Positions 9,935-20,376 are shown, counted from the stretch's first letter. The stretch: 64,000 nucleotides of DNA from Eublepharis macularius (GCF_028583425.1 NC_072793.1:171531681-171595680), one strand, 5' to 3'. Numbers and translations: made by a program. Notes: generated by a model from the sequence alone, not told the origin.

Positions 9935-11400
9935 TCATCTAATAAAAGCCTTTGTATTACCTAAACTGCTGTTTCACATGCGAGCAATCCCTTTAAAGAT
10001 ACAGCAAAAAACATTAAGACAATGGCAAAGCTCTTTGAACAAGTTCCTATGGAACAAAAAGAAACAAAGAATTGCATTTACCACAGTTTGATTAAAGCAT
10101 TCACAAGGGGGATTCAATTACCCAGACTTGGAATTATGCCAAGCAGCAGCCAGATTACTTAATATAATACAAATTTTAAACATTTCAGATCCCCTAGAAC
10201 GGGTCAAAACAATACAACCAGACAATGACCTCACAATAGTACAAAATTCAATTTGGAACGTTAAAAAAACCCCATCCAGTGGCTATCAAGAGCAACCCTT
10301 TCTTATCAGCTATTTTAAATATATGGGACCAATTTAGAAGTAAGATTCTACCAAATTTATCAAGATTTTCATCCTTTTTAGGCCAAGACTGGTTTTTACC
10401 AGGTCAATCAAAATATTTTATGAATATCTGGATACAGAGCAACTTAATTCGCCTAGTAGATATATCATCAAAAATGGGTTTTCTAAGTAAATTGGATTTA
10501 GAACAAAAGACAATTTCCAAAATTCAATGGTTTACCTACTTACAAATGTCCCACATGATGAGTCAGATCAATATAAAAAATATATTAACCATCCCCAAGA
10601 CTGAATTTGAAAATTACTTGAATAATTCAAAACTAATACAAAAAAGTCTTATCTCAAAATTATATCACCTCTTACTTAAGACATATAAAATTAAGTCTCT
10701 GAAATATCAACAAGATTGGCAACAAGACTGTAATTTGGAAAATACAGCTTCCCAGTGGGAAAGAATGTGGTCTTCTAATATACTAAATTCATGTATTAGT
10801 TCAACTAAAGTTCAATCATATAAAATACTCCACACATGTTACATAACTCCAAACAAACTCTCATTAATTTTACCATCTAACTCCCCATTTTGTTGGATCA
10901 AAAACTGATTTTTTTTTAGATCAATGGGATACTGTATAATTCCTCACATTAGAAAGGAATTAATACGAAGTCTCTTGATGGCAGCTAAATCTCTAATAGC
11001 ATGTAACTGGAAATCTACAAAAATTCCAACGGTGGAAGGTTGGATTAGCAACCAACCAAGAGAAAATCCATGATGATTTGTGTCAAGCACAAAATCAAAT
11101 GAAAGAAAGTGACTTTTTAACTAAATGGTTTCCGTTTTTTGAATATCTCATTGTTACTGAACTACACCTTCCTAAACATCTGCAATTTCTCACTTTAATA
11201 AGATATAATGATAATGTAATTCCTCTGTTTACTTAGCTTTTTGTAAATCTTATGTGATTGTTTAACATACATGCGATAACGTTGTAAATGTTTAAACAAA
11301 TTCTATAGTCCTTACTGTAATTTATAATCTATTTTATAATTATCTTAAATATTGTTGTATGGTTATTGTTGAAATGAAGAAAAAATTTTTTTTTTAAAAA
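9935..11400 (+). mobile_element. L1 3' end (ORF2 C-terminus and 3' UTR), decayed
   Basis: Directly after the Helitron the plus strand reads as the L1 ORF2 C-terminal region: KAFVLPKLLFHMRAIPL, then FLWNKKKQRIAF, GGFNYPDLELCQAA and, in another frame, WDQFRSKILPNLSRFSSF and GQDWFLPG. Open frames run 10128-10337 and 10279-10908, with at least one frameshift near 10300 and a stop at 10906-10908. An AT-rich 3' UTR ends in an A/T-rich tract near 11400. The 5' truncation, or the Helitron insertion, explains the abrupt left edge. Non-functional. Confidence 0.85.
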
Positions 11401-11821
11401 ATGGGAGGAAGGGGAAAAAAGTATTGAGTTAAGGGAGCAACCATAGAAATGCTTGAAGTTTAGTTGGGCATTAAATTGGCTTACAAAATTACAAAGCACG
11501 GCAGTTAAACAGTGTATTAATATGTTCCATATTTCCACAAAATTATATAAATGTTTTCAGAGATGAGCATCCAGACCTTGACAATATGCTGGCCACAATA
11601 TGAATACACTGACCCAGTTCTGCTATGCTTCCAGATTCCATGGTAAGAGATCCATAGGAATTCTGTTGTAGGAGAACCATATGCATCAAAGCCTGTAAGT
11701 TGTGGATTGCACAGCGAGCATCCTGGAGTCCCTAGCATCCTGGGCAACACCCACCAAAAACGTAGTGGTGTACTCTCAGTGGCAAAAAGGGGCACAGCCA
11801 ACTCTCGATGTATCCATACTA
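11401..11821. other. Unassigned intergenic sequence
   Basis: No gene, SINE or other structure was recognised in this stretch. It separates the L1 3' end from the first TTCGGG-type repeat. Confidence 0.4.
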
Positions 11822-12207
11822 GGGGGGTGCAAAGGCACAGTGGTTCGGCTTTCCTGATTCGGGTATACCCGAATCGAGAAGCCGATTCGGGAACAGCTGT
11901 ACCCGAATCGGCAAGCCGATTCGGGTATAGCGATTCGGGTATCGATTCGGCTTGATTCAGGGGTTCGGGAAAGCTTTTCAATGGGAAAAAGCCTCCCCAG
12001 GCTTCTCTAAAGCCTGGGGGAGGCATTTTCCCACTGAATCAAGCCAAAATTGGTGGGGGCCTTCCTCTAACTCCTCTCTAACAACCCCCCAAGTTTCAGA
12101 CCGATTGGACTTTGGGGGGCCATATTATGTTATGACCCCCCAAACCAGGTCCCCCTATCCTCGCCTATAAAAGGGCATAGCTTTAGGTTTACTATGCTAT
12201 GCCATGC
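11822..12207 (+). repeat. TTCGGG-type interspersed repeat, copy 1 (possible hAT-derived)
   Basis: It starts with AGGGGGGTGCAAAG, then many ATTCGGG/CCCGAAT motifs in both orientations, then a ~200-bp core (CAATGGGAAAAAGCCTCCCC onward) and a TATA-box-like CCTATAAAAGGG near 12165. The core is nearly identical to that at 13500-13710. The GGGGTG(T)GCA start resembles hAT inverted repeats, but no matching far end was found, so the family call is tentative. Confidence 0.55.
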
Positions 12208-13022
12208 TCTACTCTGTGTAATTCATATGTTTCCCCGTGTTACAATCTAACTTCTTAGTTTTTGATTTTTGAAAGAGTCTTGTTTCATGATTTTTGAAGA
12301 GACTTGATCTGAATAAATTCTATAACTTTATGAATTGGCTATTTCGTCTCTTTTTCTTCTTCATTGGAGGCGTCTTCCCCATCCAAACTAACATTTATCC
12401 TCTTCTCGCAGGCTAAAGTATAACTTGGCCATAGATGGTCAGTTAACAATGAGCAGGATATATTTGATTGGGACAGAAGGGTTCAGGGACCTCCGGTCCT
12501 ACTTGTGTCTGATGAAGAGATCTTTGACTCTCAAAGGCTTGTGCCCTGGAAAACTTGTTGGCCTTTACGGTGCAGAGTGCAGCAGACTCACAACGTCCTG
12601 TCTGCATGAACTGTGAGGATAGCGATTATAACAGGGCTGATCCAAGGGGGAAACATGGATGCACTTGTGAACGGGACAGATCTGTGGATCCAATCCCCCC
12701 ACAGCACAGCTAGCATCTGATAAGCCACACACATGGTGGGGCACATGAGTACGCCAGTGGGGGTGGTGTGGAAGGGCACTGCTGGCAGTGAGGGGATCTT
12801 GAAGGGTGGGACGCAGGGGTTGTGAAGGGGCATGTCAGCCCCAATGATGGATGTCTGCCCATTGGACAGGCCTTCCTGGGGAATGTTTGATTTTGCTCAG
12901 ATACTGACACATGGTCCTCTAAAGTCTGCCATATCCTACCCAGCAAATTGACAATGAGCTGTGACTCTTAGACACATCCATGATGGCCAGCTCTGAACTG
13001 GGAAATTCCTGGGGATTTGTGG
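12208..13022. other. Intergenic; contains a weak interspersed repeat at about 12700-12900
   Basis: No gene recognised. Around 12790-12870 the words GGGGTTGTGAAGGG and ATGATGGATGTCT also occur at about 49500-49545 and 62235-62280, which points to an old dispersed repeat. Near 12985-13020 a piece resembling the GGGAAATTCCTGGGGATTTG MITE motif abuts the SINE. Confidence 0.4.
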
Positions 13023-13260
13023 GTAATAATAATAACATTCGATTTATATACCACCATTCAAGACAACTTAATGCCCACTCAGAGCAGTTTACAAAGTATG
13101 TTATTATCCCCACATCAAACATCCTATGAGGTGGGTGGGGTTGAGAGAGCCCTGGAAGAGCTGTGACTGACCCAAGATCACCCAGCTGACTGGAGGAGTG
13201 GGGAATCAAACCTGGTTCTTCAGATGAGAGTCCCGCATTCTTAACCACTACACCAAACTG
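13023..13260 (-). mobile_element. tRNA-derived SINE
   Basis: On the minus strand it starts with a pol III box A (TGGTGTAGTGGTTAA), followed by box B (GGTTTGATTCC) about 40 bp later. A body common in squamate SINEs comes next (GGGTGATCTTGGGTCAGTCA), and it ends in an (ATT)n tail at 13023-13035. Length is about 235 bp, and it looks complete with modest divergence. Confidence 0.82.
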
Positions 13261-13344
13261 TCAGTGGTTGGAAAGGGCAGAATTTGGGTTGCTGGGACTT
13301 TCATCCCTGTCTGCTATCACTCCATCAGAAGTGGGATAATGGGA

Positions 13345-14112
13345 GTATGGATTAGGGGTGTGCAGTTGGGGTTAATGAAACCCGAAAAAATCCTGAATCA
13401 CCCTGATTCGGGGTGATTCGGGAAAACCTGAATCGATTCGGGAAACCCGAATCGGCATGCCCCGAATCGATTCGGGGCGATTCGGGGCAGCATTTTGCTT
13501 GCTTTTCAATGGGAAAAAGCCTCCCCAGGCTTCTCTGAAGCCTGAGGGAGGCATTTCCCCAACGAATCAAGCCAAAATTGGAGGGGGCCTTCCTCTAACT
13601 CCTCTCTAACAACCCCCCAAGTTTCAGACCGATTGGACTTTGGGGGGCCATGTTATGGCCCCCCAAACCAGGTCCCCCTATCCTCGCCTATAAAAGGGCA
13701 TAGCTTTAGGTTGCTGCTGCTAATCTCCTATTTTGTGCTTGCTGCTGCTGATCTTCATTATTTCCTATGGGGGGAAAATGAAGAGGCAGGCTTCCTTTGC
13801 CAGGGGTGGCATTTTGCATGCAAAATGCCCCCCAACCCTCTGGGGCCCTTCTCCCACCTTTACTCCCACCCCCCACCAAGGCTCAGCCTGCTCCCACTTG
13901 GGGGGGGGCATTTCATGGCCTCCCCAAGTAGGTGCTCTTTTCTCTACTACTTACAGCTGGGGGAGGCTTGTCTTGCCAGGGGTGGCATTTTGCGTGCAAA
14001 ATGCCCCCCAACCCTCAGGGGCCCTTCTCCCACCTTTCCTCCCACCCCCACCAAGGCTCAGCCAGCTCCCACTTGGGGGGGCATTTCATGGCCTCTCCAA
14101 GTAGGTGCTCTC
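13345..14112 (+). repeat. TTCGGG-type repeat, copy 2, followed by a ~135-bp direct repeat
   Basis: It begins TAGGGGTGTGCA near 13352, with CCCGAATC/GATTCGGG motifs, the same ~200-bp core and the TATA-like CCTATAAAAGGG (about 13686) as copy 1. Downstream two direct repeats about 177 bp apart (13796-13932 and 13972-14107) each carry a palindrome GCATTTTGCATGCAAAATGC (second copy one base different). The long ORFs here are GC-rich repeat artefacts. This may be one larger transposon together with the palindrome that follows. Confidence 0.55.
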
Positions 14113-14116
14113 AGCC

Positions 14117-15352
14117 CCCAAAGTCCACCCCCTACAGCCCGACACAAACCCAATTCCCCCCCAGCTGCCACACACAGACCCAAATCCCCACATTAGCCCC
14201 TCACAGACCTAAATCCACCCCCAGCAGCCCTACACCCATAACCCCAGGAACAGGCTGGCCAGCCCTCCCCCTTTGTTCCCTATGCTGGGAACTTCTAAAC
14301 TCTCTTTCCCAGGGCAATTCCGCACAGCCCAGGAGTGCCATAATGGTGGGCAAACTTCTGAGTGCCAACTTGTCCCTGGGAAAGAGAACCTGACCTGACA
14401 CCCCCTGACACCCCCACCACCTACAGAGATGGCTGGCCAGCCTCCCCATTGTTCCCTATGATGGGAACCAACTGCACTACAAAGAATAAAACATGAACAC
14501 AAAATACAGTTTTTAAAAAATTATTTTCTCCCTTTCAAAGTACAAGTAGGCAAAGCATTATGACACATTACACCAGCAGTCCCCCACACAGAAAAATAAC
14601 ACAACTCTCACTTAACATCAGAGAATCACAAAAACACAATTCCTGTCAAAAACACTTTATTTCTTTAACTGCTTTAGGTTACACAGTAGGAGGGCACAAT
14701 AGGGCATGATAGCAGTGTACTACACAAAATAATACAACCCACTTCACCGTTTTTGACAGCAATTGTGTTTGGGTGATTCTCTGATGTGAAGTGAGTTGTG
14801 TTATTTTTGTGTAAGATACTGCTGCCATGCCCTTTGGTGTGCCCCCCTGCTGTGTAACCTAAAGCTGTTCAAGAAATAAAGTGTTTTTGCAGGAATTGTG
14901 TTTTTGTGATTCGCTGATGTTAAGTGAGTTGTGTTATTTTTGTGAGGTGGAATGCTGGAATGCCCTTTGGTGCCCTTTATTCTTTGTTGTGCAGTTGGTT
15001 CCCATCATAGGGAACAATGGGGCTGGCTGGCCAGCCATCTCTGTAGGTGGTGGGGGAATTTGAGGGAGGGTGTCTGTGGTTCAGGTGCTCTTTCCCAGGG
15101 ACAAGCTGGTGCTCAGAAGTGTGCCCACCATTGTGGCACCCCTGGGCTGTGCAGAATTGCCCTGGGAAAGAGAGTTTAGAAGTTCCCAGCATAGGGAACA
15201 AAGGGAGAGGGCTGGCAAGCCTGTTCCTGGGGTTATGGGTGTGGGGCTACTGGGGGTGGATTTGGGTCTGTGAGGGGCTAATGTGGGAATTTGGGTCTGT
15301 GTGGCAGCTGGGGGGGTATTGGGTATGTGTGGGGCTGTAGGGGGTGGACTTT
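14117..15352. repeat. Large imperfect palindrome (two ~375-bp arms)
   Basis: The left arm (about 14117-14500) and right arm (about 14980-15352) are reverse complements; for example CAGAGATGGCTGGCCAGCC at the left matches GGCTGGCCAGCCATCTCTG at the right. The ~480-bp centre contains further inverted words (AACACAATTCCTG against CAGGAATTGTGTT). No coding sequence is seen. This could be a fold-back transposon or a head-to-head double insertion. Confidence 0.75.
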
Positions 15353-15515
15353 GTATTTTGTGGGGAAAACCTCATTCACGGCTGTCTGTGTGTGTTTGTG
15401 TGTGTGTTTAAAATAGGCTTTTGGAACACTGGCTGCATGCTTTTAAAAACGGGTGGATAGGAATGGAGAATTCTGTTGCTGCTTTTGTAAAAGCCGGCTG
15501 AAACATGCTGCCAGG

Positions 15516-15520
<5 letters not shown>

Positions 15521-15548
<28 letters not shown>
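15521..15548 (+). repeat. (CT)n microsatellite
   Basis: A pure run of about 14 CT dinucleotides in otherwise unassigned sequence between the palindrome and the Penelope fold-back element. It produces arginine/glutamate-rich spurious ORFs on the minus strand. Confidence 0.9.
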
Positions 15549-15551
<3 letters not shown>

Positions 15552-15782
15552 GAGGCAGGGGGGAGGGAACCGGGTTAAAAAAACTTTTTCTCTCTCTGCT
15601 CTAACCATGTGTGTGTGTGAACGTGCTCCATTACTTTCAGTGTTTAAAACTTAGGGGGCAACCTGCTTTTCTTCCAGTAAGAGGCTGTCCTGTTTATGTG
15701 AAAAAACAAAAACACACACTGGCACTATGGTTGTTGTGGGTTTTCCGGGCTGTATTGCCGTGGTCTTGGCATTGTAGTTCCT

Positions 15783-15817
15783 GACGTTTCGCCAGCAGCT
15801 GTGGCTGGCATCTTCAG
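15783..15817 (-). ncRNA. Hammerhead-ribozyme-like motif, left arm of fold-back
   Basis: The minus strand reads CTGAAGA, a GC-rich stem-loop (GCCAGC...GCTGGC), then GAAAC and GTC. This is the order of the hammerhead core (CUGANGA, stem II, GAAA, stem III, NUH). Penelope-like elements are known to carry minimal hammerheads of this kind. Catalysis is not shown by sequence. Confidence 0.6.
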
Positions 15818-16155
15818 AGGTGTAGCACCAAAAGACAGAGATCTCCCAGTGTCACAGTGATACTGTGATACAGTGATACTGTGACCCTGGGAGATCTCAG
15901 AGCAGAACCACAAGTGACAAAAGGCACAGATTGGACACTTGTCAGCTTCCCTCAAGTTTTGATGGGAAATGTAGGCAGCTTGGTGGAATGTTGGACAAGT
16001 GACAGTTGAAAAGTCCATTGGACAGCAGTCAGAGAGCGAAGCTGCGAGACCAGGATGCCTACATTTCCCATCAAAACTTGAGGGAAGCTGACAAGTGTCC
16101 AATCTGTGCCTTTTGTCACTTGTGGTTCTGCTCTCTGTCTTTTGGTGCTACACCT

Positions 16156-16190
16156 CTGAAGATGCCAGCCACAGCTGCTGGTGAAACGTC
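16156..16190 (+). ncRNA. Hammerhead-ribozyme-like motif, right arm of fold-back
   Basis: The same CTGAAGA / stem II / GAAAC / GTC order as the left arm but on the plus strand. Stem II carries one change (GCTGGT for GCTGGC), tolerable as a wobble pair. The two motifs in this element would face opposite directions. Confidence 0.58.
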
Positions 16191-16288
16191 AGGAACTACA
16201 ATGCCAAGACCATAGCAATACAGCCCGGAAAACCCACAACAACCATCATTCTCCGGCCGTGAAAGCCTTCGACAATACAACACACTGG

Positions 16289-17122
16289 TGTGTCCAACTC
16301 TCTTAATGTTCTCATTTTTGCCACCCTGTTGACTCTAATCACGTGGAGGGTTGGCACTAAAATGTTTTAAATAAAACAAAGCTTTCTGAAGAAGGAATGG
16401 ACTTTATCATCTGTCCTTGAATTTTGTGAGAGTTGTTTTCTTTGATGCTGTGTTGAGAATGATAAAACTGGGGGAAGTGATCTTGTATGTATAGAACGAT
16501 TGCCTTAACCATGACGTACGGTTTCCTGTTCCTGACTGGAGATGCCTTCGGGCTACGTGGGAATGTCTGAAAGGATTTTGGCCACCTTCTCACCAGCCAC
16601 ATTGGCCACCTCTATTTTTTGGCAAATGCAGTCTGTCATAGCTGATGAAGAAGTGGGCAGCCAGCCCTAGCAAGGAGAGGATCTTACTGGTATTGCCAAG
16701 AATACAAGGAAACAGTTGCTTTTCTTGACCAAAAAGATCATGGAGGACATCTATAAACAGATCTGGAGTAGTCCCTCAGGTGCACATGCCAAAAATGCAG
16801 TCTACCCAGAAATGAATAGCCCTGGAGAGTTGTAAGGAACAAAGGAGTAACACAATAGCATGGCCTTGTGTCGATTAGCAAGGGTCTACTCCTTATCTGT
16901 GGGCACTCTCTGTTGGGGCCCAGCTGAGAGAATCATCTGAGAGAAAAGAACGTCCAACTTTAATGAGGTGAATGGAGTTGAAAGATGGGGTGTTCCTGTC
17001 AGGGCCAGCATGTGTAAGAGAAACTTGGAATCACTACTTCTAAATCTGCTTTGTTATGATAAAAAGTGCCAATAATGAACTAACAGTCTTTACGTATTTT
17101 AAGAATATAGTCAAGCATAGGT
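16289..17122. other. Unassigned intergenic sequence
   Basis: No gene or known repeat family was recognised. Short ORFs are unconvincing. Confidence 0.4.
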
Positions 17123-17188
17123 AATATGTACGGTGGTTGTTGGGGGTTTTCCGGGCTGTATTGCCGTGGTCTTGGCATTGTAGTTCCT

Positions 17189-17223
17189 GACGTTTCGCCA
17201 GCAGCTGTGGCTGGCATCTTCAG
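17189..17223 (-). ncRNA. Hammerhead-ribozyme-like motif in Penelope terminus
   Basis: On the minus strand, in the element's sense, CTGAAGA (17223-17217), a stem-loop TGCCAGCCACAGCTGCTGGC, GAAAC and GTC follow without gaps, matching the compact hammerhead order reported for Penelope-like elements. Identical in layout to the fold-back copies. Confidence 0.65.
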
Positions 17224-17294
17224 AGGTGTAGCACCAAAAGACAGAGATCTCTCAGTGTCACAGTGTGGAAAAGATGTAGGTCATTTGTATCTAC

Positions 17295-17749
17295 TCAGGA
17301 GGGGTGGGGTTGAGCTGAGTCATTCTGTAAGAGTTTCCCAGGGTGTGGAATGCTAATGGCGGGAGGCTTCACTGTATCCTGAGGAGGTTCTTTTGCATAT
17401 GGATTGGTGCTTGATGTGCTAATCTTCTCTGCAGGGCTATTGTCGGGTGTGGAGTGTTTTGTTGGCCTGGTGTTTTTCAGAACTGGAGCCCATGCTCTGT
17501 TCATTCTTAAGGTTTCTTCTTTCCTGTTGAAGTTTTGCTTATGCTTGTGAATTTCAATGGCTTCCCTGTGCAGTCTGACAAAGTAGTTGGAAGTGTTGTC
17601 CAGTATTTTGGTGTCCTGGAATAAGATACTGTGCCCTGTTTGAGTTAGGCTATGTTCAGCCACTGCTGATTTTTCAGGCTGTCCAAGTCTGCAGTGTCTT
17701 TCATGTTCTTTTATTCTTGTCTGGATGCTACGCAAGCCTTCGACAATAC
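17295..17749 (-). pseudogene. Penelope-like protein C-terminus (GIY-YIG endonuclease end)
   Basis: The fragment contains TRIKEHERHCRLGQPEKSAV, HSLTQTGHSILF and FVRLHREAIEIHKHKQNFNR, words typical of the C-terminal half of the GIY-YIG endonuclease domain and tail of Penelope-like proteins. The reverse transcriptase and the first half of the nuclease are absent. The last ~60 residues are a proline/serine-rich tail. It cannot act alone. Confidence 0.82.
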
Positions 17750-17762
17750 AATATGTACGGTG

Positions 17763-18639
17763 CTTGAAATTATAAGACAATTCGTTAGCCAAAAATATAA
17801 ACCCTTATTACGTTGGACAACTTGCTATGATTTTAAAAGATGGTTTTAAGAACCTATAAAGTTGGGAAGCTGGATTGATTGGGAGCTTCATTCTAGAAGG
17901 GGTGCCTTCCTTGTGACCTTTTAATCTTTGGGTCAGATATTTTGATATATTCATAATTGCTGTCCTTTAACTATCTATGTAGCATTAATGGATGACGTTA
18001 TTTTCTTATGAGTTAGTCAACATTTAAGATGCTTATAGTTACGTTGAAATAAAATGATGTTATGTTGAAATGAAAAGATGAAACAAGAAGAGATTCTCTA
18101 ATAGTATTTATTTGTGTTGTATTCAAACAATGGACCAAAAATTGCTGAGGTGGACTTCTTTCCAGGAATTAAATGATCTAACACAGGAAAGTTCATAGAC
18201 CTATAAAGATTCCTAAGTGCACAAGTGTTTGCCACTTAACAAGGAGACATTGGTCATAGGTTAAAACTGTTTTTTTTGCACCATGTGCACATTTTGCCAA
18301 TTTCGTCCATTACAGTAACTACTATAGTTTATCAGTCTCCAGACTTAGCTGCAATCTACCTGCCAGCATTTGGCAGAGACACTTATTATTCATGACAGAA
18401 CCTTCCTTCTCACGAACCCACCAAATATAACATGAAAACACTGCCACTTTAATCCTTTGCTGAAACTTTCTCACTCTCTTTCACACACACACCAGGGACC
18501 ATCATTCCATACTGGTGGTTGGCAGTCCAGGCCCAGAGCAGATATCTCATAATCTGCCCTGCCTTTTCATGGCATCTTTTCTGTCCTTCAGTGTCCTTCA
18601 ATGGAGTCTTTTGGCATTCCCGGCTCCCATTATATCCAA
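17763..18639. other. Unassigned intergenic sequence
   Basis: AT-rich stretch with no recognisable gene. It ends at the Helitron terminus at 18640. Confidence 0.4.
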
Positions 18640-18681
18640 CTAGAAACAAAGCCCGTTGTGCAAATAAATACAACGGGCTCT
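18640..18681 (-). mobile_element. Helitron 3' terminus, second copy
   Basis: Reading the minus strand, a strong hairpin (AGAGCCCGTTGT ... ACAACGGGCTTT, arms at 18670-18681 and 18648-18659) is followed by GTTT and CTAG, ending at 18640 before a host T. It matches the terminus at 9891-9934 and is the best-paired of the three. The element body extends to the right; its 5' end is not placed. Confidence 0.75.
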
Positions 18682-19087
18682 AGAAAGCTGTTGTGCTTTT
18701 CAAAAATTTTTATGAAACATGTCATTCAGTGATCAATGTTGAAAGATTTCTTTATATACAATGTTTTTGTATATAAAGCACTTCCAGTTTCAGCTCTCAA
18801 AATCTCCAGGAATTTCACTACCTGGAGCTGGCAACCCCACACGGGGAGTCCTAGTCAGGCTGTTAAATGACTCTGCACCCCCCCCCCCCCCCGTTCCAGT
18901 CACCCACAGGTTATCCCAGCCTCTCCCGCCTGATGGATGGTTCTCTGGATCCCCTGGGTTTCTCCATGCCCTCGGCCCTTCCCTTCCCTTTTAAGGAAAT
19001 TCTGCAGGGTACAAAAGGTAGGCCGGAGCTGGGAAGGGCCCCAGCTGCACCCAAATTAGTGTGAGGAAGGGCTTGCAGCCTGCCTAT

Positions 19088-19172
19088 TCATAGAATCATA
19101 GAGTTGGAAGGGGCCATACAGACCATCTAGTCCAACCCCCTGCCCAGTGCAGGATCAGCCTAAAGCATCTCT
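19088..19172 (-). mobile_element. CR1 3' tail fragment
   Basis: The minus strand reads the CR1 3' end: AGGCTGATCCTGCACTGGGC-type sequence, GGACTAGATGGTCTGTATGG and CCAACTCTATGATTCTATGA. It matches the end of the CR1 at 55001-57073 base for base over most of its length. Only about 85 bp is present, a typical severe 5' truncation. Confidence 0.9.
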
Positions 19173-19199
19173 GACCGATGGGGACTGAGGACACATGAC

Positions 19200-20240
19200 A
19201 GAAAGGAAACCTTCCCAATCCCAGCTGGCTGCCGGCTTGACAGGGGGGCAGGTTTATCCCTCCCCGGGCACCGATCCCGGTGGCGAGGGGAAGGCGAGCA
19301 GCCGCCTCGTTTGCAACTGGCAGCCGGTTTGTAGGCGGGCGGGTTTGCTCCCCCCACTGCACTGTCTTGACTGGGGGGCGCACCCCTGCGCCGATCCCGG
19401 TGGCGAGGGGAAGGCGAGCGACCACCCTTCTTGCAGTCTGCCATCGGTTTGCAGGCAGGTGGGTTTGTCCCCCCCCCCCCCCGCGCCAGCTTGACAGAGG
19501 GGCGGGTTTGTCCCTCCCCTCTCGCGATCCAGGCGGCGAGGGGAAGGCGAGTGGCTGCCTCGCTTGCGGCTGGCTGGCTGCAGGAGGCCGGGTTTGCTCT
19601 CCCCCCCCCCACCCGCGCCGGCTTGATGGGAGGATGGGTTCCCACCCCCGTGCCGATCCCGGTGGCGAGGGGAAGGCCAGCGACCGCTCCTCTTGCAGCC
19701 GGCCACTGGTTTGCAGGCGGCCGGGTTTGCCTCCCCCCCGGCCGGCTTGACATGGGGGGCGGGTTCCCCTCCCATCCCAGCGGCGAGCGGAAGGCGAGTG
19801 ACCACCTCGCTTGCAGCTGGCTGTTCGCAGGCAGGCAGGTTTGCTCCCCACCCCAGCGCCGGCTTGACAGGGGGGCGGGTTCCCCCACACACACACCGAT
19901 TCTGGTGACGAGGGGAAGGTGAGCAGCCGCCCCCTCATGCAGCTGGCCGCCGGTTTGCAGGCGGGCGGGTTTACTCCCCCCCCGCCGGCTTGACAGGGTC
20001 CCCCCCCCATCCCGGAGGCGAGGGGAAGGCGAGTGACCGCCTCACTTGTAGCTGGCTGTTGCTCCCCGCCCCGGCACCGGCTTGACAGGGAGGCGGTTCC
20101 TCCCTCCCCTCTCCCCAATCTGGAAGGGGAGCGGCTGCCCCTCTTGCAGCCTGGCCATCTGGATTTGGCCAAGCCCCTTCAGAGGCGGGCTGTTTGTTTC
20201 CCCAGCCTATCAAAGTGAGGAAAGGAGGCGGAAGTCCTTC
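19200..20240. repeat. GC-rich minisatellite, 110-133-bp units (about 7)
   Basis: GGCGAGGGGAAGGCGAG-type cores recur at 19282, 19402, 19535, 19664, 19782, 19907 and 20017. Between them each unit has a TTGCAG...GGTTTGCAGGCGG part and a GGCTTGACAGGGGGGCGGGTT part with variable C-runs. It lies inside the region right of the second Helitron terminus. The ORFs of up to 358 codons on either strand are produced by the repeat. Confidence 0.85.
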
Positions 20241-20299
20241 CTTCAGGCACCCAAAAGGCACACGCTCCAGCTATCTTTGTGAGTGGTGGGATAGACGCT

Positions 20300-20376
20300 A
20301 AGACATCAGGGCCAGGATCTCTCCCAGTATTTTGCTTTTGTGTGGCCTCTGTCAATTCCATCACTATAACAGGGTC
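20300..20376 (-). mobile_element. L1 ORF2 fragment, left piece
   Basis: The minus strand reads VIVMELTEATQKQNTGRDPG, matching the start of the L1 reverse transcriptase (family: KS/APGPDG). It continues the fragment at 21137-21842, from which it is separated by a solo LTR. The left boundary, where the GC-rich sequence begins, is approximate. Confidence 0.7.

Larger units (their letters stand above)
15723..16279. mobile_element. Penelope-derived fold-back element
   Basis: About 557 bp flanked by ACACACTGG on both sides (15714-15722 and 16280-16288), a 9-bp target-site duplication. The two halves are reverse complements: each has the Penelope-type terminal sequence (TTTCCGGGCTGTATTGC, a CTGAAGA...GAAACGTC block and CACTTGTCAGCTTCCCTCAA). 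The middle is short and holds a small CAGTGATACTGTGATA duplication in the left arm. It ends at the right with GTGAAAGCCTTCGACAATAC, the same terminal word as the element at 17136. No coding region remains. Confidence 0.75.
17136..17749 (-). mobile_element. Penelope-like retroelement, truncated copy with 13-bp TSD
   Basis: Flanked by AATATGTACGGTG at 17123-17135 and 17750-17762. Reading the minus strand, it starts with GTATTGTCGAAGGCTT, jumps to the C-terminal coding part (17295-17730; see separate entry), and ends with the non-coding terminus that contains the ribozyme-like motif and ...CCGGAAAACCCCC. Most of the reverse-transcriptase region is missing, as is usual for truncated Penelope copies. 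The clear TSD implies a moderately young insertion. Confidence 0.85.

Noticed and set aside
13633-14393. Proline-rich ORFs of 120-187 codons
   Set aside because: They sit in direct repeats and C-rich sequence, overlap in several frames, and show no conserved domain.
19096-20172. 358-codon Gly/Pro/Arg-rich ORF on the minus strand
   Set aside because: It lies in the GC-rich minisatellite; several frames on both strands are open because stops are rare in such sequence.
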